Shown here: in pieces, positions 9,201 through 20,854 of the stretch
Position numbering within the stretch: the stretch's first letter is position 1
How the letters are laid out: every line of letters begins with the position of its first letter
NCBI GenBank assembly: GCA_013365325.1
Contig: JABVXV010000604.1
Span: forward strand, 1 to 22,040
DNA length: 22,040 bases
Origin: Dipetalonema caudispina
Lineage: Eukaryota > Nematoda > Chromadorea > Rhabditida > Onchocercidae
Direction of reading: 5' to 3'
Notes under the pieces: generated by a model
Database searches by the model: none
Told to the model about the DNA's origin: nothing
Seen by the model: the letters and a program-made list of their open reading frames with translations, nothing else
Program-made: the position numbers and the translations under genes

Positions 9201-12200
9201 TGATTTTTGTCAGTAATATGTTACGAAGCCGCCGCGATAAGCTTAAATTTCTGAAAATGTGCTTCTGCATATTACTACATGATTAGCAAACAATCCGAGG
9301 TTGCTGTCAGACATATGGTTTTGCGTTTTGCCGATGATTGCTTCATTTGTTCAGTTTACGCGTAATAAATAATGGCTTAAAAAGAAATAAAATTTTCATT
9401 TTTAGAAAGTATTGATGTGAATGTATCGCCGGATAAACGTTCGGTATTCTTCGAACGTGAAAAGGAACTTTTCGCCTTGTTACGTGCTTCACTACTGGCA
9501 ACTTTTGCTCCACATCTTGGACATGTCGATACTTCAAATCGATCCACTAATGCTAATGATCCGTCGCATATAGGTTCATTTTTTGCAGTTCTTTTGTTTG
9601 AATATAAAATTGAATACACATGATTTCTTCGAATCTTAGTTTTGTTCTTTTCTACTTGACAATGGTTACTTGCAATCATTGAATACCCTTATCTTACTTT
9701 GTGGATAGCTACGGTGGGTCATCTCGAAATGCAGTGAGACCCCGACGCTCTAAGCAATTGAAAAAAGATTGCTATTTATTGGCTAGTCAGCATTAGGTCA
9801 GTCGAACTATCGGCAACCGAATCAGCACATGAACTAGAGGGTAAAGTTTAAGGATGCCATCTTGAACCTTTAAGAGTTTGCTAAATACAATTTGGTGAAA
9901 TATACTATACTCTCATCGTGAGAGATTGTGTCGAATGTCATATGGTCGTTTAAGCCCTCAAAAGCCAAAAGAATATATTTTTATCACTTTTACTTGTCAT
10001 TACCAAGATCCTGGGTTTCCTCTTGCAAAAGTTTAAATTTTTTGAGGTTGATTTAAGGACTTTAAATTTCCACAGAAACAGTAACGATTCTGACCATTTT
10101 GTACTATCGCATAAAAACTATTGTAACTGGTACTTTTAGCTGAAATAACTTAATATTTTTTCCAGTCTTCTGCTTTCATTTTAGGATCTATGGATGATTC
10201 TTTTATCCATTTAAGCCAACCAAATGATAAGGACGATTCATCTGATATATCTACACCAGATCTTCAGTCATCTTCCGAGTCAAAAGACACTGATCTGCCG
10301 GTAACTATCACTTTTGCTAGAGATAAATCACGTGGACCGAGTATAGATCTAATGAATGTAAAAGGTAAATTCCGAGTTTTTTTGGACTGTTGTGGCTAGT
10401 ATTGACTGTTAATTGAAGAATAATATTATTTCACTATAATTGCATCCCTAGCTTTGTAACTGTAAGACCTCATTGGTAATCAAATAGTTATCATTAAAGT
10501 AACTAGGACACGGAATATGACCATAAACACTGTAGAAGAATTGTTCGGGATGTTATAACAGTTTTTGTCCTTTTAAATTTTAAGAGATTTGGAAAGAAAC
10601 TATGTTCTAATTTGCTATTTGTTATGCTAAATAAATTCAGTGGAAAACTTTCTCAAATTTTTTTAGAAACTGCAGAAAAGACTAGAAAAAGACCTGCTGT
10701 AAGGGATTCTTCTGAAAAGTCGGATTCTGTCCAAAAGCGGCCTGCTGCAAATTTATTCGAAAAATTCTCTTTTAAAGTGATACCTCATAGTTCCAATGAA
10801 GTTGCGGCTGATAGCTGTATTACTAGTGAAGAAGCATCCCATGCATCATCTTCAGTAGTTGATCAAAAAGAAAACGTTGATTTTAGGTATGTTAGTTAAT
10901 TCATTCGTTTACCCTGCAGTACTTACTGATTCGTCTATGTTTACCAATTTTCTTACAACGGAATATTTCGTTCGATATTTTAGGACTGAAATATTCAGAT
11001 ATCATAACTGAGATATTTATTATGGACTGTATTGTAGTTATAGTATTTTTCATTTAGACAAAAGCGTGTGACATTAGACAAAAAAGAAAAGAGATCAATT
11101 GCAAAAAAAGGGAGAAAAGGAATTTTATTTAACTTTTCTATAACGATAATGTTACATTAGTTTCAGATTTGTTACTTTCAGATTGAAATTATCAAAAGTT
11201 TTCAGAGAAACTTCGTTACGAACTGTAGTAGCGGGTGCATCAAAAGATGAAAATATTGTGATAGTGCCTCAGGAAGATCCTAATTTTCTGGATCTCAGTG
11301 AAGATGATGATGATGATGATGATGATGTAACGATTACAGCCGTTAAAGATGACCAAGTAAATGATTTATTTTGAAAACTCATTTTTGCTTTTGTTTACAA
11401 AGTCATTAACTATCGTCGACGACTTGATGATTCCTTGGTTTTGCTTAACGATATAATCTGAATTGGACCAAGCTTTGTCTCTGTATTCTAATACCTTTGA
11501 TATATAATCCTCAGTCATAAGAAAAGTGTTTTATCTTCTTTACTACCTCAATACTCGATGTTTGGTAGGATGTTCAGCAGAAGAGCTATAATTAAAGTCG
11601 TAAGCTGCAGAATTTAAAGAAATTCCTATTTAAAGAATTGCAAATGTACGGTGAAAACAGAGAATAGTTGTGGCACTACACGTCGTACGCAACAGACAAT
11701 ATTATTCTCAATGTCTGATCTCAAGAATCATATGAACAAAGTAAGTGTTTTTTACTTCCTTCTATTAAAAAATATTCATGCATTATTTTTGTATTAGTTT
11801 CTATCTTTTTTCAGTTACTAGTAGTAAATTTTTTTCGTAAACATCTTCACCTTAAAGGAATCCGTGTTATAGTTGCACGTAAAAGCATCGAAAGGTATGT
11901 CGAACATTTGCGATGGTGATGAACGAGTAATAGAGTTACGTACTGAATTTCGTGTTGACAATCCAGAATTAGCAGAAAACGAATTAGCGGCTTATATTTC
12001 GTTAGTTTTATTTTCAACTCATTGTATTTATGAATACCTAGCGAAAGTTCAAAAGATTCTTTCGGTTGCTCATTGATAAGTTAAAGAATAATCATAAATT
12101 TATGTCAGGAAAAAAGATTTCGAATCTATGGAAATATTGGGACAGTTTAATAAAGGTTTCATTATTGTGCGCCTAAATAACGACCTCTTTATTGTTGACC

Positions 12201-14574
12201 AACATGCTAGCGATGAGAAATATAATTTTGAACGGTTCCAGAAAAAAGCACGCATACAAACACAACGCTTAATCAGGTTCTTGTTAAATTCTATTTAAAT
12301 TTTCAAATATTTTTAGGTTTAGTGGATCTATTTCAAATAATTTCAAAAGAACCTTGCCTTTATGGGAGCCTCTGTTAGCTACGATTCCATTTGCTTTATT
12401 ATCATACCATCCATATAATTCTATCAAAACCCCTAATATAATTGTCTGTTTGACGGACTTCCAAAATGTTTGTAACACACAAACGCAATTCCTCTTGTTA
12501 ATTCTGTGATTTATACTCACGAATTAATTTCAGTCCACGTGTTTTGGATCTTGGAGTAGTAAAGGAAGCAATATTACGTGACAATGTTGATATATTCAAT
12601 TACAACGGATTCGAATTTCAATTCGATGATGAAGGTATATATTAGTTGTTAACCGTTATTCAGCATAACCCTTTCAGTTTATTAATCCTTATAGAAATTA
12701 CTAGAATTCCCCAGCTGTATTTTAAATTTAATTACTTTCTCATTTCAAATCCAAATCTAAATCTATTTAAACTTTTTCAACTTTAATTCTCAATGTACAC
12801 TTCTTTTATCAAGTTATTAATTTGATCCACTACGATACCATCTAATAAATTTCACAGAACTTGTTGGTAAACGTGCATTGTTGGTTGCAATACCAGTTTT
12901 ACAAAGTTGGCAATTTAGTATAACAGGTATGAAGTTTCAATTGTAACTCCACTTTTTTTTTTCCTTTCAAACTTCAATACTTAAAAAAACAGTGTATTCC
13001 ATCCTTATCTTACCTAATAATCACACAAAGAGAAACTATGGAAGAAAAGATTTCTGATCAATTTATGCATTGCCAGTCTCTTCGTCATCTTAATTATGTT
13101 ATCACTACTTCTCTACAATTTATTTTGTTTTATAATCTTTGGCTTCAGAGATTCATTTTTCTGATAGAGAAGAGGATATTATATATGTATATATACATAT
13201 ATATAGATAAGTAGATAAGGTAAAGATAAGAGCGTAAATGACACAGCTCTACCTCTGCATTAGAAAAAATTGTGAAATTTATATTCGGAAAATGTGAGAT
13301 GCTCCATCACTGGCATGAAACTTTTTCTAACTTACAAAACAAAAGAATTTTTACTACGAAATGTTGTATTATGTATTTATTACTGATTTAAATGTCTCTC
13401 TGATAGATATCTCTTCGCTTGCAAATTCCTTGGAATTGATTTTAAGATATCGATGAAATGCTTTCGGTATTGTGTGATTTCCCGGGAATGATGTATCGAC
13501 CAGCAAAACTGCGGAAACTTTTTGCTTCACGAGCTTGTCGTAAATCAGTTATGATTGGTAGCTCACTTACTATGGCACAAATGGAAAAGGTATGTTGTTT
13601 TCCTGATTCGTTTCACAAAATAAGTACAGATATTGAGCACTTCCTTAGTCGTAAATCAGCTAGCATTTTTTTTAACGCAGTTCTCAAATTTCCTACACTG
13701 ATCTTTTTTACTACTATTCGGTCAAACTCGATGGATTGTTTTACCGTTTTTTTACATCACTATTACTTAAGATCAAGTAAGGCTATTCTTGATCATTCTT
13801 CGTCACGCACACATACACACACCTTGTTTATGTTTATTCATTATTATTTCTTTAGCTACCACTCTGTGAATTTTTGAAATATTCATTTGCATCTGAAAAT
13901 TTCTGTCTTTTTCATGCTTTATTCTTTTTTTCAGATTGTACGTCATCTTGGAACACTTGATCATCCTTGGGTAAGTTTCCTATTGTTTCTGTTTTTCAAC
14001 GAAAAAATGCGAATATAATAAATGGAAAATGGTTACTTTTAGTCATTATTCATTATTAAAAATTTCTTGCCCTTCAAACCAATGAATTTAGATATTTGCT
14101 CGTCGACGAAATCTCGACTTAACTGCATATTTTAAATCGTTAAATTATACTAATATTTTTATCTGTTACGAACTTATTCGAATATCCGTGATCTGGACAG
14201 TACCATGGACATTTTAACCAGTGAGTAGATGATTAAAATCGATTAAATTATGAGCCAATTTCAAGAAGTTGACGTTTGATCGTACCCCAAATATACTAAA
14301 AACCAAATGCTGCATTAAATGTTAAATCACTTCTACTATTTTAATGTCAAAATTTAAGGAATTTATGTTAATCAGTTGAAAATGATGACATTCAAATTTG
14401 TTTGTATTACATCAAATTTGTTTCAGAATTAACAGCAAAAATCGTTTTGCTGCAAATAAACTAATCTCACATGTTTCTAATAAGATACAATTTTTCATTA
14501 CATTTCAGAATTGTCCTCATGGACGACCAACGCTTCGGCATCTTTGTACGCTTGAATCGAAAGTTTCTGGTTGA
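6253..14574 (+). CDS. pms2: PMS2, MutL-alpha mismatch-repair ATPase/endonuclease subunit (20 exons, 846 aa)
   Basis: PMS2 pairs with MLH1 and nicks the discontinuous strand in nuclear mismatch repair. Exons: 6253-6409, 6789-6875, 7146-7248, 7533-7635, 7804-7970, 8175-8354, 8569-8668, 8822-8906, 9406-9573, 10185-10364, 10667-10886, 11182-11356, 11636-11740, 11873-12000, 12109-12276, 12534-12634, 12858-12926, 13447-13589, 13935-13970 and 14509-14574. The phases give one frame of 846 residues (human 862). The GHKL ATPase has ELIDNALDA (39-47, catalytic E39, Mg-binding N43), DDGIG (68-72), [10 protein letters not shown] (103-112) and VGTTI (151-155). DVNVSPDKR (331-339) closes the N-terminal region. 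A divergent linker (about 384-610) has basic KTRKRP and QKRP stretches and an Asp8 run. The C-terminal domain has GQFNKGFII (664-672), the nuclease motif [12 protein letters not shown] (683-694), SRACRKS (793-799) and CPHGRP (827-832). Exon 4 is started at 7533 rather than 7554 because only this restores the expected strand after LCA. Exon 13 is the least certain exon. An ATTAAA at 14593 may be the poly(A) signal. Confidence 0.96.
8118..8145. repeat. Tandem duplicate of a 14-bp palindrome in PMS2 intron 5
   Basis: GATAATGTATTATC occurs twice in direct succession (8118-8131, 8132-8145). Each copy is an inverted repeat of GATAAT around a GT centre. It lies about 30 bases upstream of exon 6 and could form small hairpins, but no function is implied. 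Confidence 0.85.
8907..9405 (+). other. PMS2 intron 8
   Basis: A 499-base intron from GTATGT to TTTTTAG. Its second half (about 9120-9360) is noticeably less AT-rich than most introns here, with CGAAGCCGCCGCG near 9223-9236. I read it for coding continuation and for RNA motifs and recognise nothing specific. Confidence 0.5.
9574..10184 (+). other. PMS2 intron 9 with a GC-richer core
   Basis: A 611-base intron from GTTCAT to ATTTTAG. Positions about 9708-9860 stand out, with GCTACGGTGGGTCATCTCG and GTGAGACCCCGACGCTC. In-frame splicing from exon 9 into this core meets a stop quickly, so it is unlikely to be a cassette exon. It could be a degraded repeat or a structured RNA; I cannot identify it. 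Confidence 0.45.
11303..11326 (+). repeat. Coding (GAT)8 microsatellite in PMS2 exon 12
   Basis: Eight uninterrupted GAT codons encode Asp558-Asp565 in the flexible linker of PMS2, just after FLDLSE and before VTITAV. The nearby [10 protein letters not shown] looks like a hydrophobic core with acidic flank, as in SUMO-interacting motifs; that reading is an inference. Confidence 0.95.
12277..12533 (+). other. PMS2 intron 15, open on both strands
   Basis: A 257-base intron from GTTCTT to TTTCAG. Joining exon 15 straight to exon 16 gives RLISPRVLDL, which matches human PMS2 (RLIAPQTLNL), so the intron call is sound. Unusually, an internal TTTTTAG acceptor at 12316 opens an in-frame 63-codon plus-strand reading up to a TGA at 12507. 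The minus strand is also open from 12520 to 12284. Confidence 0.7.
12927..13446 (+). other. PMS2 intron 17 with a TA-rich palindrome
   Basis: A 520-base intron from GTATGA to TTTTAAG. It holds a TA/TG alternating, near-palindromic tract at about 13180-13206 (ATATATGTATATATACATAT). No coding or RNA gene is seen. Confidence 0.7.
13590..14508 (+). other. PMS2 introns 18 and 19 flanking a 36-bp exon
   Basis: Intron 18 (13590-13934, GTATGT to TTTTCAG) and intron 19 (13971-14508, GTAAGT to TTTCAG) surround mini-exon 13935-13970. A (CA)n-like run lies near 13807-13821. The readthrough frame beyond exon 18 to 13877 is an artefact of intron retention. Confidence 0.75.
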
Positions 14575-14593
14575 GATTCCAATTGATATCGCA

Positions 14594-15127
14594 TTAAAGA
14601 GAGAAAGTTGGAATTGGTGTAGGATTTTCGGCTTGAAATTTTGTTGAAAATTTCTGCTTGTGTTGTTGTACAATCTCAATTTGCTTGTTACATACATGTT
14701 TCATTTGATTTTCCTGGTATTTCCTGTCAAAGGAATCAGTTATCATATTTCTGAATAGCAAATGAATATTTAGAATATTTTTGAATTTTTTTTTATTCTT
14801 AAATTTTTTTTTGTGCTTTGAATATTTAGAAAATATGCGGAATAGCATTACACTTTTTACGAAATTCAGATCAGTGGATAATTCGAAAGGAATATGACGA
14901 GTTTCAATATTCATTTCTAAGAAATTCAAAGCTTTATCGTAAAATTTGTATGTTGTTAAATTAAAGGGAATAATTTGATCATATAGTACCAATTCAATTT
15001 CTCTTTCAGGATATTCATTTAAATAACCAAGTTCAGAAAACATTTGCATCATCATCAAATGATTCCCTCCTGCACAACTGATTACCATACATTCTCTACA
15101 GTTCAGAATTTTGTCACTTTTTAGAAT
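14594..15127 (-). CDS. Unrecognised protein, probable terminal exon of a gene convergent with PMS2
   Basis: I do not recognise this gene. From a CAG acceptor-like site at 15130-15128 the frame is open for 177 residues to a TAA at 14596-14594; it is open back to a TAA at 15160-15158, and the first internal ATG is at 15088. In DNA this AT-rich, a stop-free run of that length is very unlikely by chance. The first ~115 residues have balanced composition: a CREC cysteine pair (residues 10-13), then MVISCAGGNHLMMMQ, then EREIELVLYDQIIPF and IETRHIPFELS. A lysine-rich segment over A-runs follows (around residues 125-135), then a polar C-terminus ending in NPTPIPTFSL. The lysine-rich part may be an unspliced intron. 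It ends 20 bases past the PMS2 stop, so the two 3'UTRs must overlap if both are transcribed. No 5' exon is securely found upstream; it could also be a decaying gene. Confidence 0.5.
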   Translation of the reverse strand: MLKSDKILNCRECMVISCAGGNHLMMMQMFSELGYLNEYPEREIELVLYDQIIPFNLTTYKFYDKALNFLEMNIETRHIPFELSTDLNFVKSVMLFRIFSKYSKHKKKFKNKKKFKNILNIHLLFRNMITDSFDRKYQENQMKHVCNKQIEIVQQHKQKFSTKFQAENPTPIPTFSL

Positions 15128-16058
15128 CTGTTTCTTATCCCAAACTATGCAAATGTTTTAGAATGTGTACAGAAAGCATGAAATGAAAGTAATTCTATTC
15201 TATCATTTTGTTCTTGTATTGTAGTACCATTTTAGTATTATCAAATAATCGGATACATTGAAAAAAATACTAAAGATATAAAAAAAAAAAAAAAAAAGAG
15301 GAACAAATTAGCTATCGAAGCAATAAAACATAAAATATATCGTTAACACTATTTATGAGCGACAGATCATATTCATTTCCTGCATAAATATTCCCGATTT
15401 TACCGTTATGAAAGTAATTAGATTTGTCGGAAGTGATTGAAGTGTTAAAAAAAAAGTAATTCTTATATTACATCAATTTTTATTGGAATGATAAAAGAAA
15501 TAATTACATTGGGAATATTAACTTCATCTTTTTCAAGTACCAAATGATATATTAGTAAACTATGCATTAATCCTAATAGTATAGTAAGAAATCATAGCAG
15601 AAATATGCAAAGTTATAATCAATATTCAAAAAATTTGAGGAAATCTTTTTTGCAATCAATGATATGATCTGCACGATGATTGATTAACGAAAAAAAAAAA
15701 AAAAGAACATGAAATATGAAATGAAATTTTTTTTTTTTTTGATAAACAATTAATAGTAATTCAGAATTTTTCTTTTTTTCTTTTTTTTTTTTTATAATGT
15801 ATGGATCGATATCTTTTGTTAACGATGATATTATTTGTTCAAAAGTACCTTTATTAAGTGAAATAATTAGCTTAAATAAATAAAATTTTTGTAATGAAAG
15901 AGCTCTTCCTCATCTAAAACAAAATAATTTATTTCATAAAAATGAAATGAATTTTGTATTCAGAATGGAAGAGTGAATATTTTTCAGACATATCGATAAG
16001 TAATAAAAGTTTTGTTTTACCTTTTAAATTTATCAACAATATATGATAGAAATGCATC

Positions 16059-16061
<3 letters not shown>

Positions 16062-16103
<42 letters not shown>
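16062..16103. repeat. T42 homopolymer
   Basis: Forty-two uninterrupted T residues, the longest homopolymer in the window. Length accuracy in any assembly is doubtful for such a run. Confidence 0.95.
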
Positions 16104-16105
<2 letters not shown>

Positions 16106-16379
16106 CCCGAGATATCTGCGATTATTTAATACATTTAGCATCCATCATCTTTCGTCTGCAACATAACCTAATAGTATCATATTTACATTAGCATAAATTG
16201 AAAAAAATTATTCATTGAAAGAATTTCACGATGATTATCATCTAAATATTTTATCTACTCTTTTTTTTTTTTTTTTTTCTAATTTAATTCATTAGATTAT
16301 TGATAATTATTTAGATTGATTAGCTATGTCAAAGAAATAATAATTGAGAAAAAAAAAATTAACATTTAACTTTTAAATT

Positions 16380-16960
16380 GATAAGTGAAGTAAAAAAGAG
16401 TATTATATATTATTTTTTTTTTTTTTAAAAAAAAAAGTTCTTTTTTCCATTCTTTTTTCTTCAAAAATTCTTTTTCGGACTAAAAATTATAATTCGAATT
16501 GTCAGTTAGAAGTTAGTAAAGTGAAGCAATATGATGTAGTTAAAAAGACCTTTTTTAAATTTTTTCACTTTTTTTTCTTCTTTTTTTCTTAAAAAAAATT
16601 CTTTTCTTTTTAAAATAAAAGTTATGTTTTAAATTTGACACTTGAAAATTCCTCAAGAGAAACCAATATGATACAATATTTTCCACAAAAAAAACCTTTT
16701 TTTTTTCTCTTTTTTTTTAAAAAAAACTTTCTTTCCCTTTCTTTTTGCTCGTTTATTTTTTAAATCATTAAGTGACAGGAAAAAGATTACCTTTTTTTTT
16801 TTTTTTTTATTTTATTACTTCTCTGATCAATTTTGAAAAGAAATGGAAAAATGTGGCAATGATTTTCTGCCAAAAATTCCATATGTTTTTCCTTCTTTTT
16901 TTTTTTTTTTTAATTCTTTTTTCATTTTTTTTTGTTATTATTACTTTTGTTACACACCTT
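16380..16960. repeat. Degenerate T-run/A-run repeat cluster
   Basis: Long T runs starting near 16413, 16551, 16697, 16792 and 16898 are separated by loosely similar spacers. Similar pieces include GAAGCAATATGATGTAG and AAACCAATATGATACAA, and TTCTTAAAAAAAATTC-like blocks. T14 passes directly into A10 at 16413-16436, which could form a simple hairpin. It may be an old tandem repeat; the similarity is weak. Confidence 0.35.
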
Positions 16961-19900
16961 TAATTTGCTGTTTATAGGAAAAATGAGGGCGTTAAAAAAT
17001 GCAAATGAAATGAATTAGTTTAAATAATCCCATAAAAATACCATATGTTGCTAAATTCGAAAACATCTGCTAATTTTACACGCTTAATTCTTGAGACAAT
17101 TTAGAAAAAATGGAAATTTTAGCTTATTTGTAACAAAAGTAATAATAAAATAATTTATTAATTAGTTAAAATTTTCATTTCCTAATTTATGCATTGTAAA
17201 ATGGTGCATTTCTAATTTTCTACCACTTTCAAACTAATATATTTCAACCATTTTATTTCATAATTTTTAAATATTTCAGTTAAGTCAAGAATTATTCGTG
17301 TTAAAATTTTTAAATTACATTTTTAAGTTTAGAAAAAAAATTTTTTGTTTTTATCACAAAGCTTTTAGTTATAGTATATCGTTATTTATCATTAATATTA
17401 TTATCGTCATTTCTTTTTCATTTTTGAATTTTAATAAGTGAATTTTACAGGGATACTGCAGGATAAAATGTGATGAATAAAAGGAATTATTGAAATATTA
17501 AGGTTAAGGTTATCGTAGTATTTATTAACATGGATTTTATTCTGTTCACATCTTGAAGTAACAGTAATTTCTGAGATTTTTTTTTTTTTTTGTTTTGTTA
17601 AAGCATGATAATCAATCATTTGCCGATCATTTTTGATTATCTGTCTTCAATAATCCTATCAGATAACTGTATTATTTGATCATGTACAATCATTTCAAAA
17701 ATTAATATATCAGTCATTTTTCTCTAATGAAATGTATGATACAAATATAATCAATTAAAATATTCATTAATAAATGATCAATTTACAAATGCTTGAAATA
17801 AATTTCCAATAATTATTGTAATTATCGTTATCAATAAAGCTAATAAAATTTGACAAAAAAAAAAAAAAATTTCCCCCAAAAAATTTTGATGACGCTATTT
17901 CAAAAAAATGCACCCATTAAAGAATGAAAGAATTCAATGTCATTTTCTTGTTGGCATTTATTTCATTGAAGATGTTGATGTCATCGTCGAATAGTTGTCT
18001 GTCATTCCTTTTCATCTATTATAGTTTTCATCCGTTTTACACTTAAATTTGAAATTATTTCGAAAAAATTTTCATGTATATATTAGGTAATAAAAAGTAA
18101 GAGAAGAAGAAAAGAAAAAGAGACAAAATTTTAACTTTTTTATTATGAAAATTATTAGGTAACAAAAAAAAAAAAAAAAATTGATTTTTATATTATTTTA
18201 TTTATAATGAACAATTGTATTCGATGAAATTTTTCCCCAATTTGTTCATATATCATTTATAGGTAATTCATACAGTTACTCATATTAAGATTTCAATCGT
18301 TTCAAATTACTTGTAATAATTGACTAATCTAAAATATTTGATGCAGTAACTGAGAAAATTTCACAATTTAGAAATTCGGGAATTTTTGACATCTTTTTTT
18401 TTTTTTTTTTTTGCTCTCACATTATTAAATTTTTTTAAGGAACCATATAAGTGATGTGATTGATGTCACATTTCAATGTCCACTCATATCAATTTTACAG
18501 AATGATGTTGACCTAAATCAGGTAACGTCATTCCTCGGCATATAATAATATCCTTTAATTTGATATCATTTATTTGCTGCATCATTCATCTCCGTAATAA
18601 GTAAAAAGAAAAGATAATTTTATTTCGTCAAATTTACCTATCGCTATCGTCATCATATCGACAAGATACTTTTATTTGTAAGATAGATTAATTAGTGGAA
18701 AAATTGTTAGCATGATAAGGTTTATCAACCAATCAATTGTTAGCTTAACTATGATTATGATGATGATAACTATGATTATGATTATAATGAAATCGATTAG
18801 TATTGTACCGTTATCGTTATTTTAATCATTATGATTATCCTATTATTGTTTCTATTTTCATTACATTCATTTCAAACTTTATCAATTGCTATTTTTGAAT
18901 TTATTCGTCAATTTTTTTCTTTTTTTTTTTTTTGTTTAATAATTTCAAAATTCATAAAATTTTGTGGATTTGTTACAAAATCATCCTTTCATATCATATC
19001 GAAAATATGGCCAATTAATTTACGGCAAATGCAATAAATGAAAGTTTTGCTAATAAACGAAATCGTTTACAAATTGCTCAATTGTAAAGATATAAAAATA
19101 AACTTGTCTGGTTAACATCATCGAGAATCTTATTTTCAATTTTTAAAATAAAATCTAAAATTTACTTTTCCTGTTCGATTCGTTTGCAATAATTTCATCG
19201 TATTAACACTATCATCTTTATATATGACGTTATATTATAATGAATTCATTGAAATTTGAAAAAGAAAAGAGAAGAGAAACTGGTTTTTTTTTTCTTTTTT
19301 TCTTTTTTTTTTTTTTTTTTTTACGAGAAGAAATGATGAAAGAGGTTTAGAAGGTATTTTTAACTATCATTCATTAGTCTTTTGAACTTCTTCAACGAAA
19401 TCATTCCCGTTTTCACGTTTTTCGAGAGTTCTTTTACCTTTTCTTTCATCTTACTATTTGATATTCTTTTAATCTAACTATACTATCAGTGATGAATGAA
19501 CAAATACGGATTTAAGCTAAAGATTAAGCAAGATTATGTACATAACAATAATGTCTTTCAATTAAAATTATTTGATCAAATATGATTTTACATCAAACTT
19601 TTGTCCAATCGTATATATGATACATGATATTTGTAAGATTTTGGTTAAATCACTATTCTATTGTTACTTTTCATCTTTATAATTTTTGGCATTCGAATTA
19701 ATGTACAAAAAGAAAGATTCAAATTTATTTTTGCTCATATTATCTTTTTACATCATTTATTTAATTTTTAATAGAAACAAACATTTAAAAAAAAAAAAAA
19801 TTGTTAGTGTAAAGTTTTGGAATAATTTAAACAATTTAAAATAGGTAATCATAAGTTTTCACTTTAATCATGAAATTTCAGAACATTAAAATTGTTGATA

Positions 19901-20139
19901 TTAATAATTTGTTATTTGTTGTTTAATTGTAGAATTAGATGTCAAAATATTTAATTAACTTCTTTTAAAATTATCAAATTATTTTATTTCTCGTATTGGA
20001 TTAATTTAAAAGAAAAACAAAACATAATTTTTCATCCATTTATTTTCTTATAAAATGTTAAAGTTTGGTTATCATCAGTTTGCTATTATTTCATTTTCAT
20101 TTTTCTCAATACATTTCCTACTTTTGGTCATTTTCCTCT

Positions 20140-20146
<7 letters not shown>

Positions 20147-20173
<27 letters not shown>
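20147..20173. repeat. (TC)13 microsatellite
   Basis: An uninterrupted TC dinucleotide run embedded in pyrimidine-rich DNA. Confidence 0.95.
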
Positions 20174-20178
<5 letters not shown>

Positions 20179-20248
20179 CCCCGTGATTTAATATGAATCA
20201 AAAATATTCATACCTTTATTTTATTATTTATGCATCATCAAATCGGAT

Positions 20249-20285
<37 letters not shown>

Positions 20286-20496
20286 AACGATTATTTCTCA
20301 TACTGATTTGGCATAATTCAAGCTTACGTACATTTTCATCATTTTTCTCTTCACACTTTCCCTTTTTCCTTTTGCAAAATGAAAATATTTATTTTTAACC
20401 AATTTTAAAATAAAATTCTAAATTATAGAAAAAAAAATAATAATAATTTGAAATTAATAATCTTAGGTTAGATTCAAAATTTCTCTTAACTGTGTT

Positions 20497-20527
<31 letters not shown>

Positions 20528-20823
20528 GTTGATGGAAGTGAAAAAAAAAAATGAAATACTCATGAATCAGAGAAAATTTATTTTCTTAAAAATTTTTCTT
20601 TTTCGATTGTGAATTTTAGTAGTTAGTAATTGAATTAACAAATGTTTAAACCCCTTGACAGCAAATTGACAATTTTTAAAATTTATTTCATCCTCTTAAA
20701 TAGTCAATCTTTAGCAGGATTTCATCATGATTAATGCATGTCGCATCAATTGCTCTTCTTTCTTCTTTAACAAATATTTATTTTCCAATGGAAATATTAA
20801 CAGTAAATTCGATCAAATTTCAA

Positions 20824-20854
<31 letters not shown>

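Noticed and set aside
9700..9860. Possible 5S, U-type snRNA or tRNA in PMS2 intron 9.
   Set aside because: No A/B boxes, Sm site or recognisable 5S core is present; only the base composition is unusual.
16772..16963. A 63-codon plus-strand frame over T runs.
   Set aside because: It is almost all phenylalanine and leucine from poly-T, an artefact of low complexity.
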